Positions 51,888 to 63,200 are shown, numbered from the stretch's first letter. The stretch: 64,000 bases of DNA from Janthinobacterium lividum (GCF_011601275.1 NZ_JAAOLY010000003.1:62001-126000), one strand, 5' to 3'. A program made the numbers and translations. The notes: generated by a model not told the origin, from the sequence alone.

Positions 51888-52754
51888 ATGCCAGACAGTC
51901 CCCATCCAGCCACGCCTTTACCAGCCAGCGCCCACGGCGCCTGGCAGGCGCATTTGCGCCTGGGCTTTGCGCTGCACGATGGCGTCAGCCGCCTCGTCGA
52001 GCGCACGCACAGCGGCCCCCTGCGCGTGCAAAAGCCCCTGTACCCGGAAGGCGATGCCGTCTGCCACGCCATCATCATCCATCCACCCGGCGGCGTGGTG
52101 GGCGGCGACCAGCTGGCCGTCGACGTCACGGTGGGCGAGGGCGCGCGCGCCTTGCTCACGTCGCCGGGCGCGGCCAAGTGGTACCGCGCCAACGGCCACG
52201 TCTCGGGCCAGCACATCGTGCTGCGCGCCGGTAGCGGCGCGGCCATCGAGTGGCTGCCGCAGGAAAGCATCTTCTTCGACCAGGCCTGCGTGCGCCTGCG
52301 CCACGAAGTCGAACTGGCGCCGGACGCCAGCTACATCGGCTGCGACATCATCTGCCTGGGCCGCAGCGCCTCGGGCGAAGTTTTCAACACGGGCAGCATC
52401 AGCCAGCAGGTGCGGATACGCCGCGGCGGCAAGCTGCTGTGGTGGGAGCAGGGCGTGCTGGCGGCCGGTGGCGCACTGATGGCCAGCCCGCTGGGATTGG
52501 GGGGCCACACCGTGTGCGCCACCCTGATCGCCGTCGGCACACAAGTTACGCCTGCCGTGCTGGCTGCCGTGCGCGAGATCGGCGTGCCGGCCGGCGCCGC
52601 GTTTGGCGCCACGCACATGAAATCGCTGGTGGTGGTGCGCCTGCTGTGCGGCGACAGCGAGGCGGCGCGCCGCATCATGCTGACCGCCTGGCAGCTGCTG
52701 CGCCCCGCCATGCTGGGGCGCGACGCCGTCGTGCCCCGCATCTGGAACACTTAA
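51888..52754 (+). CDS. ureD: Urease accessory protein UreD
   Basis: This 288-residue protein matches UreD/UreH, the scaffold that binds urease apoprotein with UreF and UreG during nickel loading: [60 protein letters not shown] 51888 is preferred over an in-frame TTG at 51879. It is the first gene of the operon. Confidence 0.94.
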   Translation: MPDSPHPATPLPASAHGAWQAHLRLGFALHDGVSRLVERTHSGPLRVQKPLYPEGDAVCHAIIIHPPGGVVGGDQLAVDVTVGEGARALLTSPGAAKWYRANGHVSGQHIVLRAGSGAAIEWLPQESIFFDQACVRLRHEVELAPDASYIGCDIICLGRSASGEVFNTGSISQQVRIRRGGKLLWWEQGVLAAGGALMASPLGLGGHTVCATLIAVGTQVTPAVLAAVREIGVPAGAAFGATHMKSLVVVRLLCGDSEAARRIMLTAWQLLRPAMLGRDAVVPRIWNT

Positions 52755-52792
52755 TCACGAAAGAAGCGCAGGAAAGAAGCGCAAGGAAAACC

Positions 52793-53095
52793 ATGGACCT
52801 GACTCCCCGAGAAAAAGACAAGCTGCTCATTTTTACGGCCGCGCTGCTGGCCGAACGGCGCCTGGCGCGCGGTTTGAAATTGAATTATCCGGAAGCGGTG
52901 GCCCTGATCAGCGCGGCCATCATGGAAGGCGCGCGTGATGGCAAGTCGGTGGCGCAGCTGATGTCGGACGGTACCAAGATCCTCTCGCGCGCCGACGTCA
53001 TGGACGGCATCGCCGAGATGATCCCCGACATCCAGGTGGAAGCGACCTTCCCCGATGGCAGCAAGCTGGTGACCGTGCACCACCCGATACCGTAG
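52793..53095 (+). CDS. ureA: Urease gamma subunit
   Basis: This 100-residue protein is the small structural subunit: [50 protein letters not shown] is typical. Start follows AAGGA. The stop at 53093-53095 is 23 bp before ureB. Confidence 0.97.
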   Translation: MDLTPREKDKLLIFTAALLAERRLARGLKLNYPEAVALISAAIMEGARDGKSVAQLMSDGTKILSRADVMDGIAEMIPDIQVEATFPDGSKLVTVHHPIP

Positions 53096-53118
53096 TTTTT
53101 TTTGAGAAGGAGTCCGTC

Positions 53119-53448
53119 ATGACACCAGGCGAATACCAATTGGAAGAAGGCGAAATCAGCTTGAATGCCGGGCGCGCCACGGCCACCGTGGTGGTGGCCA
53201 ACCGGGGCGACCGGCCGATCCAGGTCGGATCGCACTTCCACTTTTTTGAAGTCAACCCGGCACTGGCGTTCGAGCGCTGGCGCGCCTACGGCATGCGCCT
53301 GAACATCACGGCCGGCACCGCCGTGCGCTTCGAACCGGGCCAGCAGCGCACCGTGGAACTGGTGGCGCTGGCGGGCGAGCGCAAGGTCTACGGCTTCAAC
53401 GGCGAAGTGATGGGCGAACTGCAAGACACTCCACCGGGAAAGGATTGA
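53119..53448 (+). CDS. ureB: Urease beta subunit
   Basis: This 109-residue protein matches UreB ([63 protein letters not shown]). It is a separate gene, not fused to ureA. It starts after GAAGGAG and ends 1 bp before ureC. Confidence 0.97.
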   Translation: MTPGEYQLEEGEISLNAGRATATVVVANRGDRPIQVGSHFHFFEVNPALAFERWRAYGMRLNITAGTAVRFEPGQQRTVELVALAGERKVYGFNGEVMGELQDTPPGKD

Positions 53449-53449
53449 G

Positions 53450-55150
<1,701 letters not shown>

Positions 55151-55163
55151 GTGGGAGACAAGC

Positions 55164-55688
55164 ATGCTGACTTTGCATACCAAATTAGGTCCCGACGATG
55201 AGCGGGTACCCACCGCGCAACTGGTTCTGCCCTACGACCAGCGCGAAAAATGCCGGTTGCGCGCCGTGCTGTCGAATGGCGACGACGTGGCCGTGTTTAC
55301 CGTGCGCGGCACGGTGCTGCGCGACGGCGAGCGCATGACCGGGCCGGAAGGGCAGGTGGTGCAGATCATCGCCGCGCGCGAACCGACCTATCTGGTGCGG
55401 TGCGCGGATGCCCACACCTTGCTGCGCTGCGCTTTTCACCTGGGGAACCGCCACACGCAGGCGCAGGTGGGCGATGGCTTTCTGCGCATCCGCAAGGACG
55501 TCGTGCTGAAGGAGATGCTCGAAGGCTTGCAGGCGATGGTGACGGAAGAAAGTGCGCCGTTCGAGCCGGAGGCGGGTGCGTACGGCGGCGGCCATGGTCA
55601 TCACGACGGCCACGGCCAACACTTGCTGGCGCCCGTGCCGCTGCGGCAGAAAATCCACCGTCCCGGCGATGTGCCAGGCGCTGCATGA
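55164..55688 (+). CDS. ureE: Urease accessory nickel chaperone UreE
   Basis: This 174-residue protein has the UreE core (QREKCRLRAVLSNGDDVAV, DAHTLLRCAFHLGNRHTQAQVG) and a His-rich C-terminal segment (GGGHGHHDGHGQH) expected to store nickel. It is followed by a further 20-residue tail. The stop overlaps the ureF start (ATGATG). Confidence 0.94.
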   Translation: MLTLHTKLGPDDERVPTAQLVLPYDQREKCRLRAVLSNGDDVAVFTVRGTVLRDGERMTGPEGQVVQIIAAREPTYLVRCADAHTLLRCAFHLGNRHTQAQVGDGFLRIRKDVVLKEMLEGLQAMVTEESAPFEPEAGAYGGGHGHHDGHGQHLLAPVPLRQKIHRPGDVPGAA

Positions 55689-56368
55689 TGCAGGCGTCGG
55701 CCCTGCTGCACCTGCTGCAGTTCGCCAGTCCGGCCCTGCCGATCGGCGCCTACAGTTATTCGCAGGGTCTGGAAGCGGCGCTCGAATCCGGCCTGGTGAG
55801 CGACGCGGTCATGGCGCGTAGCTGGATCGCCGAGCATCTGGCGCATGTGGTGTCGCGCTGGGAGGCACCGCTGTGCTGGCGGCTGATGCAGGCGTTTGAA
55901 GAACAGGATTTGTGCGCCGTGCAGCGCTGGAGCGAGCGTTTCATCGCTTCGCGCGACACGGCGGAATTTCGCGCCGAGACCATCCAGATGGGATATTCAT
56001 TGACCAAGCTGCTGGCCGAGTTGGGCGTGGCCGACGGCGTGCTGATCGACATGCTGCAGGGACAGGCGGAAGTGGCCCTGCCGACGGCCTATGCCTGCGC
56101 CGTGGCGGCGCTGGCCATTCCGCGCGAGCAAGCGCTGCTGGCCATGCTGTTCGCGTGGGCGGAAAACCAGGTCCTCGTGTGCGTGAAATCCGTGCCGCTG
56201 GGGCAGGTGGCTGGCCAGCGATTGCTGCTGTCGCTGCGGCCGGACCTGGAAGCGGCGGCGTTGACGGCGCAAACCTTGCAAGACGACGAGATGGGCAACT
56301 GGGCGCCCGGCCTGTCGCTGCTGTCGATGCGCCACGAAGTGCAGTACAGCCGCCTGTACCGTTCCTGA
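55685..56368 (+). CDS. ureF: Urease accessory protein UreF
   Basis: This 227-residue protein is UreF, which gates GTP-dependent nickel delivery by Ure[26 protein letters not shown] at the start and [33 protein letters not shown] later. The ATG at 55685 overlaps the ureE stop; an ATG at 55688 is also possible. Confidence 0.94.
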   Translation: MMQASALLHLLQFASPALPIGAYSYSQGLEAALESGLVSDAVMARSWIAEHLAHVVSRWEAPLCWRLMQAFEEQDLCAVQRWSERFIASRDTAEFRAETIQMGYSLTKLLAELGVADGVLIDMLQGQAEVALPTAYACAVAALAIPREQALLAMLFAWAENQVLVCVKSVPLGQVAGQRLLLSLRPDLEAAALTAQTLQDDEMGNWAPGLSLLSMRHEVQYSRLYRS

Positions 56369-56391
56369 ACACAACAACGAGAGACCATACT

Positions 56392-57030
56392 ATGACATCG
56401 ATCACCTCCAATCCGCTGCGCGTGGGCATCGGCGGCCCCGTCGGCTCGGGCAAGACGGCCCTGTGCGAAATGCTGTGCAAGGGCATGCGCGAGCGCTACG
56501 ACATGGCCGTCATCACGAACGACATCTATACCAAGGAAGACATGGAAATCCTGCTGCGCGCGGACGCCTTGCCGGCCGAGCGCCTGATGGGCGTGGAAAC
56601 GGGCGGCTGCCCGCACACGGCCATCCGCGAAGATGCATCGATCAATCTGGAAGCGATCGCGCGCATGCAGGCAGATTTCCCCAACCTTGATTTGATCCTC
56701 GTCGAATCGGGCGGAGACAATCTGGCCGCCACCTTCAGCCCGGAATTGTCGGACCTCACCATTTATGTGATCGACGTGGCGGGCGGCGAAAAAATCCCGC
56801 GCAAGGGCGGGCCCGGCATCACCCGTTCCGATTTGCTGATCATCAACAAGACGGACCTGGCGCCGTACGTGGGCGCCAACCTCGACGTGATGGCGCAGGA
56901 CGCCAGGCGCATGCGCGGCGAGCGCCCCTTCGTATTTACCAACCTGCGCAGCGGCGACGGCGTGCAGGTCGTCATCGATTTTATCCGCGAGCAAGGTTTG
57001 CTCGATCAACCAGGCAAGGAGCTGCAATGA
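56392..57030 (+). CDS. ureG: Urease accessory GTPase UreG
   Basis: This 212-residue SIMIBI GTPase has a P-loop at about 14-22 (GGPVGSGKT), the Cys-Pro-His metal site in [30 protein letters not shown] and the NKTD guanine-recognition motif ([13 protein letters not shown]). Its stop overlaps the next gene start by 4 bp. Confidence 0.97.
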   Translation: MTSITSNPLRVGIGGPVGSGKTALCEMLCKGMRERYDMAVITNDIYTKEDMEILLRADALPAERLMGVETGGCPHTAIREDASINLEAIARMQADFPNLDLILVESGGDNLAATFSPELSDLTIYVIDVAGGEKIPRKGGPGITRSDLLIINKTDLAPYVGANLDVMAQDARRMRGERPFVFTNLRSGDGVQVVIDFIREQGLLDQPGKELQ

Positions 57031-57587
57031 CTGCAAGACTGATGAGAAAAACAGCCGCCGTGGCGGCCCTGTGCCTGCTGGCCATGCCCGCCATGGCCCA
57101 CCCCGGCCACGGCGAAAGCGCGGGATTCCTGGCCGGTTTCGCCCATCCGTTCACGGGCATCGACCATTTGCTGGCCATGCTGGGCGTGGGTATCTGGGGC
57201 GGCCAGCAGCGCCGCGGCCTGGCCCAGCCTGCCACATTTCTCGGCATGATGCTGCTCGGCGCGCTGGCCGGCATGGCGGGCTTGAGCATTCCCGGGCTGG
57301 AAACGGGCATCGCCGCCACGGTGGCGCTCGTAGGACTGGCCATCGCGCTGGCGCTGGCCTTGCCGAACTGGCTCGGCATGGGATTGGTGGGTGTGTTCGC
57401 GCTGGCGCATGGCAATGCGCACGGCCAGGAATTACCGGCCGCCTCGGCCGCCTGCGGCTTCATGCTGGCCTCGGCTGTCCTGCTGTGTGCGGGACGTTTC
57501 ACCGGTCAGGTACTGGCCGAACGCATGCTGCGCGTGGCCGGCGTAGCCTTGACCGCCGCCGGCGTGGTGCTGATGGGAGTTGCTTAG
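57027..57587 (+). CDS. ureJ: HupE/UreJ family nickel permease-like protein
   Basis: This 186-residue membrane protein has a signal-like first helix, then the family motif [32 protein letters not shown] and [13 protein letters not shown]. Five or more hydrophobic segments follow. HupE/UreJ proteins are thought to import nickel for urease or hydrogenase. It is the last gene of the urease operon, with a tail-to-tail 4-bp overlap with the acyltransferase. Confidence 0.9.
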   Translation: MTARLMRKTAAVAALCLLAMPAMAHPGHGESAGFLAGFAHPFTGIDHLLAMLGVGIWGGQQRRGLAQPATFLGMMLLGALAGMAGLSIPGLETGIAATVALVGLAIALALALPNWLGMGLVGVFALAHGNAHGQELPAASAACGFMLASAVLLCAGRFTGQVLAERMLRVAGVALTAAGVVLMGVA

Positions 57588-58195
57588 GCGCCGGGACGAC
57601 GTTCCGACAGCACGATGGGCGCCGCGTTTTCCGGGTGCAAGCCCTGGTGGCCCGCATACACGGCGGCAATGGCGGCCATGTCGGCGTCCTTGTCGCCCGT
57701 CAAATACAAATGATCGACGACGCCCAGTACCTTGTTCGGGTAGTCGATGTAGACCAGCAGCAAGGGCACCTTGGCCGCCACGGCCAGGTGATAAAAGCCG
57801 CTTTTCCAGTTTGGACGGTAGCTGCGCGTCGCTTCCGGCGTGATGGCCAGCCAGTACCAGTCGGCGGCCAGCATGCGTTCGGCCTGGCGCTGTATCGTGC
57901 CGCTGGTGGTGCTGCGGTCGACGGGTTCGCCGCCCAGGTAGCGCAGCACCTTGCCCATCGGGCCGCGGAACAGCGAATCCTTGGCCAGCCAGCGGAAGGG
58001 CAGCGACAGCGCCCATTTGCCGAACAGGCCCACCATGAAATCCCAGTTGGACGTGTGCGGGTAGACGACGGCGATGCCGCGCGGCCCCGGCAAGGGGCGA
58101 AAGCGCATGCGCCAGCCGAACAGGTGCAGCACGCGCAGCGCGCAGCGCTGGTGCCAGGTCGGCAAGTCGCCCGCTTGTACAAATAAATCGTCCAT
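57584..58195 (-). CDS. PlsC-like lysophospholipid acyltransferase family protein
   Basis: This 203-residue protein has the acyltransferase H-x4-D motif as HTSNWD (VVYPHTSNWDFMVG) and a later region (LAITPEATRS) in the place of the E-G motif, where the usual FPEGTRS is altered. The C-terminal half has a conserved VPLLLVYIDYPNKVLGV. The family acylates lysophosphatidate or related lipids at the inner membrane. The modified second motif makes the exact substrate uncertain. Confidence 0.78.
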   Translation of the reverse strand: MDDLFVQAGDLPTWHQRCALRVLHLFGWRMRFRPLPGPRGIAVVYPHTSNWDFMVGLFGKWALSLPFRWLAKDSLFRGPMGKVLRYLGGEPVDRSTTSGTIQRQAERMLAADWYWLAITPEATRSYRPNWKSGFYHLAVAAKVPLLLVYIDYPNKVLGVVDHLYLTGDKDADMAAIAAVYAGHQGLHPENAAPIVLSERRPGA

Positions 58196-58445
58196 TGATA
58201 CCCTTCAGTGACACTGTTCTTGATGGGATGGCGCTAGTGGCCATTTTCCTTGAAGCAAAAATTCTGCGCAGGCATTCTATACGGGGCTGGCGGTGGCGAC
58301 AAGCAGCCGAGGCCGCTATTCATGCGGTGTCGGGGCGATTGCCGCTGCTATTTTAACGATGCTTTGCCACTGTGTCTGGCACTAAATGCGCACAATGTGG
58401 TCAAAACTTGATGCAAGGTTGATCCACCCGATAGGGAGCCATGGC

Positions 58446-58667
58446 ATGAAAAACAATATCGATGATGTACATGGGCAGCAAGTCCGAACGGACAAAGTGA
58501 TGGCCGAGCTCGTAGAGCGGGGCGTGGCGTTTCATCATGCGCTGGGACGAACGGTGGCGACGGCCTACCTGCGCGAGCACGCGGTGCCGGCCGAGGTGAT
58601 ACGCCGTGTCTTCAGCAGCGTGCAGGCGCGCCGTCCGGCACGGCCGGCACGGCGCCGATGGCGCTGA
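58446..58667 (+). CDS. Hypothetical protein (73 aa)
   Basis: This 73-residue basic protein (MKNNIDDVHGQQVRTDKVMAEL...) has a helical middle with TAYLREHAVPAEVIRRVFS and an Arg/Pro/Ala-rich C-terminus (QARRPARPARRRWR). I recognise no family. The 250 bp upstream (58196-58445) holds no other gene. Start 58446 is chosen over an earlier ATG (58386) because the conserved-looking part begins here, but the ribosome site is weak. Confidence 0.5.
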   Translation: MKNNIDDVHGQQVRTDKVMAELVERGVAFHHALGRTVATAYLREHAVPAEVIRRVFSSVQARRPARPARRRWR

Positions 58668-58673
58668 AGGGCA

Positions 58674-58736
58674 GACAAAAACGGCGGGCGCCGCGACCGT
58701 CACGCAATCAGTTGCGTTGGTATCGTTGCGCCCGCC
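58674..58736 (-). terminator. Terminator of the ArsR-OYE operon
   Basis: A 9-bp outer stem (58683-58691 with 58728-58736) encloses an inner hairpin ACGCAA-TCAG-TTGCGT. On the minus strand it is followed by GTTTTTGTC. It lies 40 bp past the OYE stop. Confidence 0.65.
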
Positions 58737-58776
58737 GCCAGGGGGAGGAGCAGCCCATTGCTGCTCAGGGTGCCGT

Positions 58777-59841
58777 TCAGCCGTGGGCCGCCAGCGGCGG
58801 ATAGTCCGTGTAGCCGGCTGCGTCCGGTGCGTACAGGGTGGCCGGGTTCAGCGGGTTCAGTGGCGCGTCGCTGTGCAGGCGGATGGGCAGGTCGGGGTTG
58901 GCGATGAACCACAGGCCAAAGGCCACGGCATCGGCTTCACCCTTGGCCAGCAGGGCTTCGGCCGCCGCCTTGTCCATTTTTTCATTGGCGATGTACACGC
59001 CGCCGAATTCCTGCTTCAGGTACGGGCCCAGGCGGTCGTCGCCGAGCGCTTCGCGCGCGCAGATGAAGGCGATGCCGCGCTTGCCCAGTTCGCGCGCCAC
59101 ATAGCCGAAGGTGGCGCGCGGGTCGGAATCGCCCATGTCGTGCGCATCGCGGCGCGGCGCCAGATGCATGCCGACCTTGTCCGCGCCCCATACTTCGATA
59201 CATGCGTCCGTCACTTCCAGCATCAATCGGGCGCGGTTTTCAATCGAGCCGCCGTAGTTGTCGGTGCGTAAGTTGGTGCTGTCTTGCAGGAACTGGTCGA
59301 GCAGATAGCCATTGGCGCCGTGGATTTCCACGCCGTCGAAGCCCGCTTTTTTCGCATTTTCCGCGCCCAGGCGGTAGGCTGCCACGATGCCGGGAATCTC
59401 TTCCGTATCGAGCGCGCGCGGCGTGACGAATTCCTGTTGCGGGCGCACCAGGCTCACGTGGCCGGCCGGTTTGACGGCGCTGGGCGCCACGGGCAGGTCG
59501 CCGTCGAGGAAGAGCGGTGCGGAAATGCGGCCCACGTGCCACAGTTGCAGCACGATCAAGCCGCCCGCGTCATGCACGGCCTTGGTGATGTGTTTCCAGC
59601 CTTCCACCTGTTCCTCGGACCAGATGCCTGGCGTGTCGGCGTAGCCTACGCCCTGCGGCGTGACGGCCGTCGCTTCCGAGATGATCATGCCGGCCGAAGC
59701 GCGCTGCGTGTAGTACTCTGCCATCAGGGCGTTGGGCACGCGGCCCGGATTGCCGGCGCGCGAACGCGTCAGCGGCGCCATGATGATGCGGTTTTTCAGT
59801 TGCAGGCTGCCAATGGTGATGGGGTCGAATAAGGTTGCCAT
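58777..59841 (-). CDS. Old Yellow Enzyme family alkene reductase
   Basis: This 354-residue FMN enzyme is of the NemA/OYE class that reduces activated alkenes and nitro compounds with NAD(P)H. Visible motifs are NRIIMAPLTRSRA, LQLWHVGR, DGVEIHGANGYLLDQFLQD and SIENRARLMLEV. The FMN-phosphate segment reads AVAFGLWFIANPDL where many relatives have G-R-x-F, so the phosphate contact may differ. It is cotranscribed with an ArsR regulator 56 bp upstream. Confidence 0.92.
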   Translation of the reverse strand: MATLFDPITIGSLQLKNRIIMAPLTRSRAGNPGRVPNALMAEYYTQRASAGMIISEATAVTPQGVGYADTPGIWSEEQVEGWKHITKAVHDAGGLIVLQLWHVGRISAPLFLDGDLPVAPSAVKPAGHVSLVRPQQEFVTPRALDTEEIPGIVAAYRLGAENAKKAGFDGVEIHGANGYLLDQFLQDSTNLRTDNYGGSIENRARLMLEVTDACIEVWGADKVGMHLAPRRDAHDMGDSDPRATFGYVARELGKRGIAFICAREALGDDRLGPYLKQEFGGVYIANEKMDKAAAEALLAKGEADAVAFGLWFIANPDLPIRLHSDAPLNPLNPATLYAPDAAGYTDYPPLAAHG

Positions 59842-59897
59842 GATGGTTGTCTTTCCTGTCGAGAATGCCGCGTGCGGCGATGTGGATGGGGTTGCAG

Positions 59898-60194
59898 TTA
59901 CAAACCTTGCTGCATGTGATCGAGAAAGGCCTGGATGATGGCTTCATTGCGGCTGAAGAAACTCCATTGGCCCACTTTTTTGGTGGAAATCAGGCCCGCC
60001 TTCTGCAAGCTGGCCAGGTGCGCCGACACCGTCGATTGCGACAGGTTCAGGCGGCGGTCGATCAGTCCGGCGCACACGCCCAGGTGCAGCGGGTGGTCCT
60101 GTTCACAGAAATGCTGCTCCGGTTCCTTTAGCCATTGCAAAATCTGCCGGCGCACTGGATTGGCCAGCGCCTTGTGGATGGCGTCGATATCCAT
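59898..60194 (-). CDS. ArsR-family transcriptional regulator
   Basis: This 98-residue winged-HTH repressor has HKALANPVRRQILQWL and the recognition region LNLSQSTVSAHLASLQKAGLISTKKVGQWSFFSRN. Two cysteines (HFCEQDH and GVCAG) lie between the first helix and the HTH and could sense electrophiles or redox change. No ArsR metal motif (ELCVCD) is present. It is first of the operon with OYE, so it likely represses its own promoter at the palindrome 60259-60278. Confidence 0.88.
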   Translation of the reverse strand: MDIDAIHKALANPVRRQILQWLKEPEQHFCEQDHPLHLGVCAGLIDRRLNLSQSTVSAHLASLQKAGLISTKKVGQWSFFSRNEAIIQAFLDHMQQGL

Positions 60195-60258
60195 ATTGTT
60201 TCTCCTGAATATACAATTCGCTTTCCAGCGATGTATATATCGTGTTTTTAAAATTCTA

Positions 60259-60278
60259 ATATCGTCATATTACGATAT
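60259..60278. promoter_or_regulatory. Palindromic operator upstream of arsR-OYE
   Basis: ATATCGT and ACGATAT form a perfect 7-bp inverted repeat with a 6-bp spacer, in an AT-rich stretch 65 bp upstream of the ArsR start. A second related half-site (ATATATCGT) is at 60235-60243. It fits ArsR operators in size and symmetry. Confidence 0.6.
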
Positions 60279-60316
60279 AAATGAAAAGCGTGCTGGCGCC
60301 CCGTTTTTGGCAGGGT

Positions 60317-61489
60317 TCAGGCAGGAAGGGGATTGCGCTGCAGCACGGCAGGACCTGTCAGCACGATGCGCACCAGGTCGACCTGGCGCTGGGCGCCGGC
60401 CTTGGCGGTGGCGCTCTTGATCTGCGTGCGCGCCGTGTGAATGGAGATGCGCTGGCGCTCGGCGTATTCCTGCAAGGAATAGCCATTGACGAGCGCTTCC
60501 GTCAGGCGCGCCTCGGCCACTGTCATGCCATAGAAATTGCGCAGGGTGGCCGCCAGGGAGGTGATCAGGTCGCTGCTATCGCTGAGGAAAACGGCGATGG
60601 CGCTGGCCGAACCGAACGGGCTGTGCCAGGAGGGCAGGGGCGTGACGCGCAGGCGCAGCTGTTCACCCGTCAGTCCGTTCAGATTGAGCACGCCGCCGGG
60701 GCCGCCTGTCGCCGTCGTGCCCGTTTGCGCGGCCTCATGCAGCATGCGCCGCAGCGCGCCGTTGTCCGCTTCGCGCGGGCAATACAGGGGCGCGCCTTCG
60801 CGCAGTTGCAGCAGCCGTGCCGAAGCCGTCATGGCCAGCGCCCGCTCATTGGCGTACAGCAATTGCGACGTGGCGTCGAGCAACAGCACGCCAAACGGCA
60901 GCAATTCCAGCACCTGGGTGGAACTCTGGGACAGCACTTCCAGCCGGCGCAGCTTGCGTTGCAGGGCAAACGCCGTTTGCAAATGCGGCATCAGGTTGCG
61001 GATCAGCGCCAGCTCGCCCGCGTCGTAGGCGCCCGCCTGTTCGCGGCGCACCACGGTGACGTTGGTGGAGCGCTCGGCGCGCAGTTCGACGATGGCCGCC
61101 GCCGTATAAAAGATGTCTTGCGGGCGCAGCCAGTCCGTCCAGTATTCGGTTTTCTTCAGGCAATGGTCGGGAAACAGCATGGAGCCCGTGACGACGGCGC
61201 CTTCGCGGTGCAGGGAGGCGTCTTCCAGCCACACATTGCGTGCCCCGTAATAGCTGGCAAAGCTGGCCATGGCGTCCGATTCGAAGCCATACGTGGCGGC
61301 CAGGCCGCTGCCCGGCAGCAGGACGTCGACCGAGCGGTTGCTGAAATCATTGGCCCAGATCAGGCCCGCGTGCGACTTCAGCTGTTGCGCCAGGGCGGCC
61401 AGGAATTGCGACCAGGCGCCATGCCGCGTGGCCGCTTCGTAGATCAGGGTAATCAGTGCCTGGCTGGCGACGGCGAGCGATGGCGTCAT
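60317..61489 (-). CDS. LuxR-family transcriptional regulator
   Basis: This 390-residue protein has a C-terminal LuxR-type HTH (about 325-385; YGMTVAEARLTEALVNGYSLQEYAERQRISIHTARTQIKSATAKAG). A long N-terminal part (about 10-300) looks like two PAS/GAF-type sensory regions (VLELLPFGVLLLDATSQLLYANERA). It has no phospho-receiver. Neighbours are the ArsR-OYE operon downstream and a lipoprotein gene upstream, with no clear functional link. Confidence 0.85.
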   Translation of the reverse strand: MTPSLAVASQALITLIYEAATRHGAWSQFLAALAQQLKSHAGLIWANDFSNRSVDVLLPGSGLAATYGFESDAMASFASYYGARNVWLEDASLHREGAVVTGSMLFPDHCLKKTEYWTDWLRPQDIFYTAAAIVELRAERSTNVTVVRREQAGAYDAGELALIRNLMPHLQTAFALQRKLRRLEVLSQSSTQVLELLPFGVLLLDATSQLLYANERALAMTASARLLQLREGAPLYCPREADNGALRRMLHEAAQTGTTATGGPGGVLNLNGLTGEQLRLRVTPLPSWHSPFGSASAIAVFLSDSSDLITSLAATLRNFYGMTVAEARLTEALVNGYSLQEYAERQRISIHTARTQIKSATAKAGAQRQVDLVRIVLTGPAVLQRNPLPA

Positions 61490-61530
61490 TGGCGATCCTC
61501 ATGGCGGCAAGCGGTGGGCAAGACAAACAA

Positions 61531-61554
61531 GGGCGGCCTTTGCTTAGGCCGCCC
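61531..61554 (-). terminator. Terminator of the lipoprotein gene
   Basis: GGGCGGCCT (61531-61539) pairs perfectly with AGGCCGCCC (61546-61554). On the minus strand it is followed by a T-rich stretch (TTGTTTGTCTTG). It lies 8 bp past the stop. Confidence 0.75.
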
Positions 61555-61561
61555 GGCTTTC

Positions 61562-62143
61562 TTAACGCGATTCCAGCCAGCTTTTGCCGCCGGACGTGCA
61601 CGTGCTGAGGCTGCTGTACTGGCTCACGTAGTTATAGCCGCTGCCGCAGCCGCCTTCGCCCGATTTGACGGGGCCGTAGCAAGCGCCTTCATAGCTGAGC
61701 TTACCATTGACGGTGGTGCTTTTGACACAGAAATTGTAGTTGCTTGCCGTGCTGTTGTTGGGCAAGGTGGGGCCATTGTTTTGCCCGCAACCGAGTTCCT
61801 TGCTCACGCTGCGCGCGTAGTCGACCATTTTCTGGTACGTGCCGCTGTAGTAGGCATCGGCCTTGGCTTTTTCTCCCAGCTTGCAGGCGGCGATCACGCT
61901 GTCGTAGCCGGAATCGGCCTGGGCGTAGTTGCCTGATACCTGGATGCCGCAGGCACTGGCCTGCTTGCGTTCCGAGTCGCTGATCAGATTGCTGTACTGG
62001 CAGCTTGCCGAAGTGCCGCTGGTGCCGCCGGCGCTGGTGGAGCCGCTGCCCGAACCGCTGTCTTCGCTGCCGCCGCCACCGCAGGCGGACAGCATGAGGC
62101 AGCCGAGCAAGGTGACGGCTAGGGTGGTTGGATGTGCTTGCAT
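61562..62143 (-). CDS. Cys-rich putative lipoprotein
   Basis: This 193-residue protein has a lipoprotein signal with lipobox C21 (LMLSAC). A Gly/Ser-rich linker (about 22-48) is followed by a domain with about eight cysteines (ASCQYSN, SACGIQV, AACKLG, LGCGQNN, NFCVKST, GACYGP, GGCGSG, STCTSG), suggesting several disulfides. I do not recognise the family. It would be anchored in the outer or inner membrane, facing the periplasm. Confidence 0.68.
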   Translation of the reverse strand: MQAHPTTLAVTLLGCLMLSACGGGGSEDSGSGSGSTSAGGTSGTSASCQYSNLISDSERKQASACGIQVSGNYAQADSGYDSVIAACKLGEKAKADAYYSGTYQKMVDYARSVSKELGCGQNNGPTLPNNSTASNYNFCVKSTTVNGKLSYEGACYGPVKSGEGGCGSGYNYVSQYSSLSTCTSGGKSWLESR

Positions 62144-62307
62144 GATTTCCCCTGTGGACTGTGATGTGCCACCATGTATCTGGTGGTATCTTTTTTATTG
62201 CTACAAGGAATTGTATCGGGCATGTTTTTTGGAAACATCACCCATTTGAGGTATGCGCAGGCGGCGCGGCGCGGGATAGGGCGGCTGGCTGGCCGCCCCG
62301 GCAGGCA

Positions 62308-62667
62308 TCAGGCGAAGTGGAACAGCAGCAAGGCGATGACTGCAGGCACCGTTTGCAAATAGAGGATGCGCGTCATGACGGTGGCCGCGCCCCACACGCC
62401 GGCCACGGCGATGCACGCCAGGCCGAACACGGTGAAGGCATAAGCGATGGCCGCGTCCGGGTGAAAAAATCCCAGCGCCAGCGCGGCGACGAGAAAGCCG
62501 TTGTAGCAGCCTTGGTTCGACATGGCGGGACGCACGATCTCCGCCTTTTCCTTGGACAGACCAAACACCTTGCGTCCGCGCGCATCGAACAGCACGGTTT
62601 CCAGCAGCACGATGTACACGTGCAGCAGCAGGATGAGGGCGGTAAGAATCTGGGCCAGAAGTAGCAT
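62308..62667 (-). CDS. DUF1304 family membrane protein
   Basis: This 119-residue protein has four hydrophobic segments and the DUF1304 pattern: [63 protein letters not shown]. The family has no assigned function. Start 62667 has GGGA 6 bp upstream; ATG 62670 is equally possible. It is divergent from the riboswitch-controlled SMR operon. Confidence 0.78.
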   Translation of the reverse strand: MLLLAQILTALILLLHVYIVLLETVLFDARGRKVFGLSKEKAEIVRPAMSNQGCYNGFLVAALALGFFHPDAAIAYAFTVFGLACIAVAGVWGAATVMTRILYLQTVPAVIALLLFHFA

Positions 62668-62787
62668 CATTGTTCCCGAAAGTGAATGGATGCGGCAATT
62701 ATGCTGCCAAGTGCATGTTTTTTGGCAACTTTCGATTAGAGCGGCTGCACTAGCGATAGTGTACTTGGGGCAAGATTTTTCACCCAA

Positions 62788-62796
62788 TGGTATACT
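62788..62796 (+). promoter_or_regulatory. Extended -10 promoter of the guanidine operon
   Basis: TGG-TATACT is an extended -10; no good -35 is seen. It puts the transcript start a few bases before the riboswitch. Confidence 0.45.
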
Positions 62797-62811
62797 TTTC
62801 CCTTTGCTCCT

Positions 62812-62863
62812 GCGGGGACGACCCCGCTCGATGTGGGGGCTGTATGGCGGGGACGACCCTGCC
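62812..62863 (+). promoter_or_regulatory. Guanidine-II (mini-ykkC) riboswitch
   Basis: Two hairpins with identical ACGA loops are present. P1 is GCGGGG/CCCCGC (62812-62827). P2 is GGCGGGG/CCCTGCC (62846-62863, one G-U). They are separated by 18 nt and followed by the ribosome site GGGAG (62869-62873) ahead of an SMR gene. This is the known guanidine-II layout, in which ligand binding frees the ribosome site. Confidence 0.88.
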
Positions 62864-62879
62864 GCCTCGGGAGAAAAGT

Positions 62880-63200
62880 ATGGCGTGGATCATTCTGGTA
62901 TTGGCGGGTTTGCTGGAAATCGGCTGGGCCATCGGCCTCAAGTACAGCGCCGGTTTTACACGCTTCGTGCCATCCGTGCTGACGGCTGTTTCCATGGTCG
63001 GCAGCGTTGTGATGCTGGGCCTGGCCTTGCGCACCTTGCCGCTGGGCACGGCCTACGCCATCTGGACGGGCATCGGCACCGTCGGCACGGCCATCTTCGG
63101 CATCATGGTGCTGGGCGAACCGGCCAGCGCCGCGCGCATCGCCTGCATCGCCCTGATCGTGTCGGGCATCCTGGGCTTGAAATTGCTCAGCCCACAATAA
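62880..63200 (+). CDS. sugE: SMR-family guanidinium exporter (Gdx/SugE)
   Basis: This 106-residue protein has four transmembrane helices and the membrane-embedded glutamate ([16 protein letters not shown]). [42 protein letters not shown] is typical of the SugE/Gdx subgroup. These act as dual-topology dimers exchanging guanidinium for protons. The riboswitch directly upstream supports this role. Start ATG 62880 follows GGGAG. Confidence 0.93.
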   Translation: MAWIILVLAGLLEIGWAIGLKYSAGFTRFVPSVLTAVSMVGSVVMLGLALRTLPLGTAYAIWTGIGTVGTAIFGIMVLGEPASAARIACIALIVSGILGLKLLSPQ

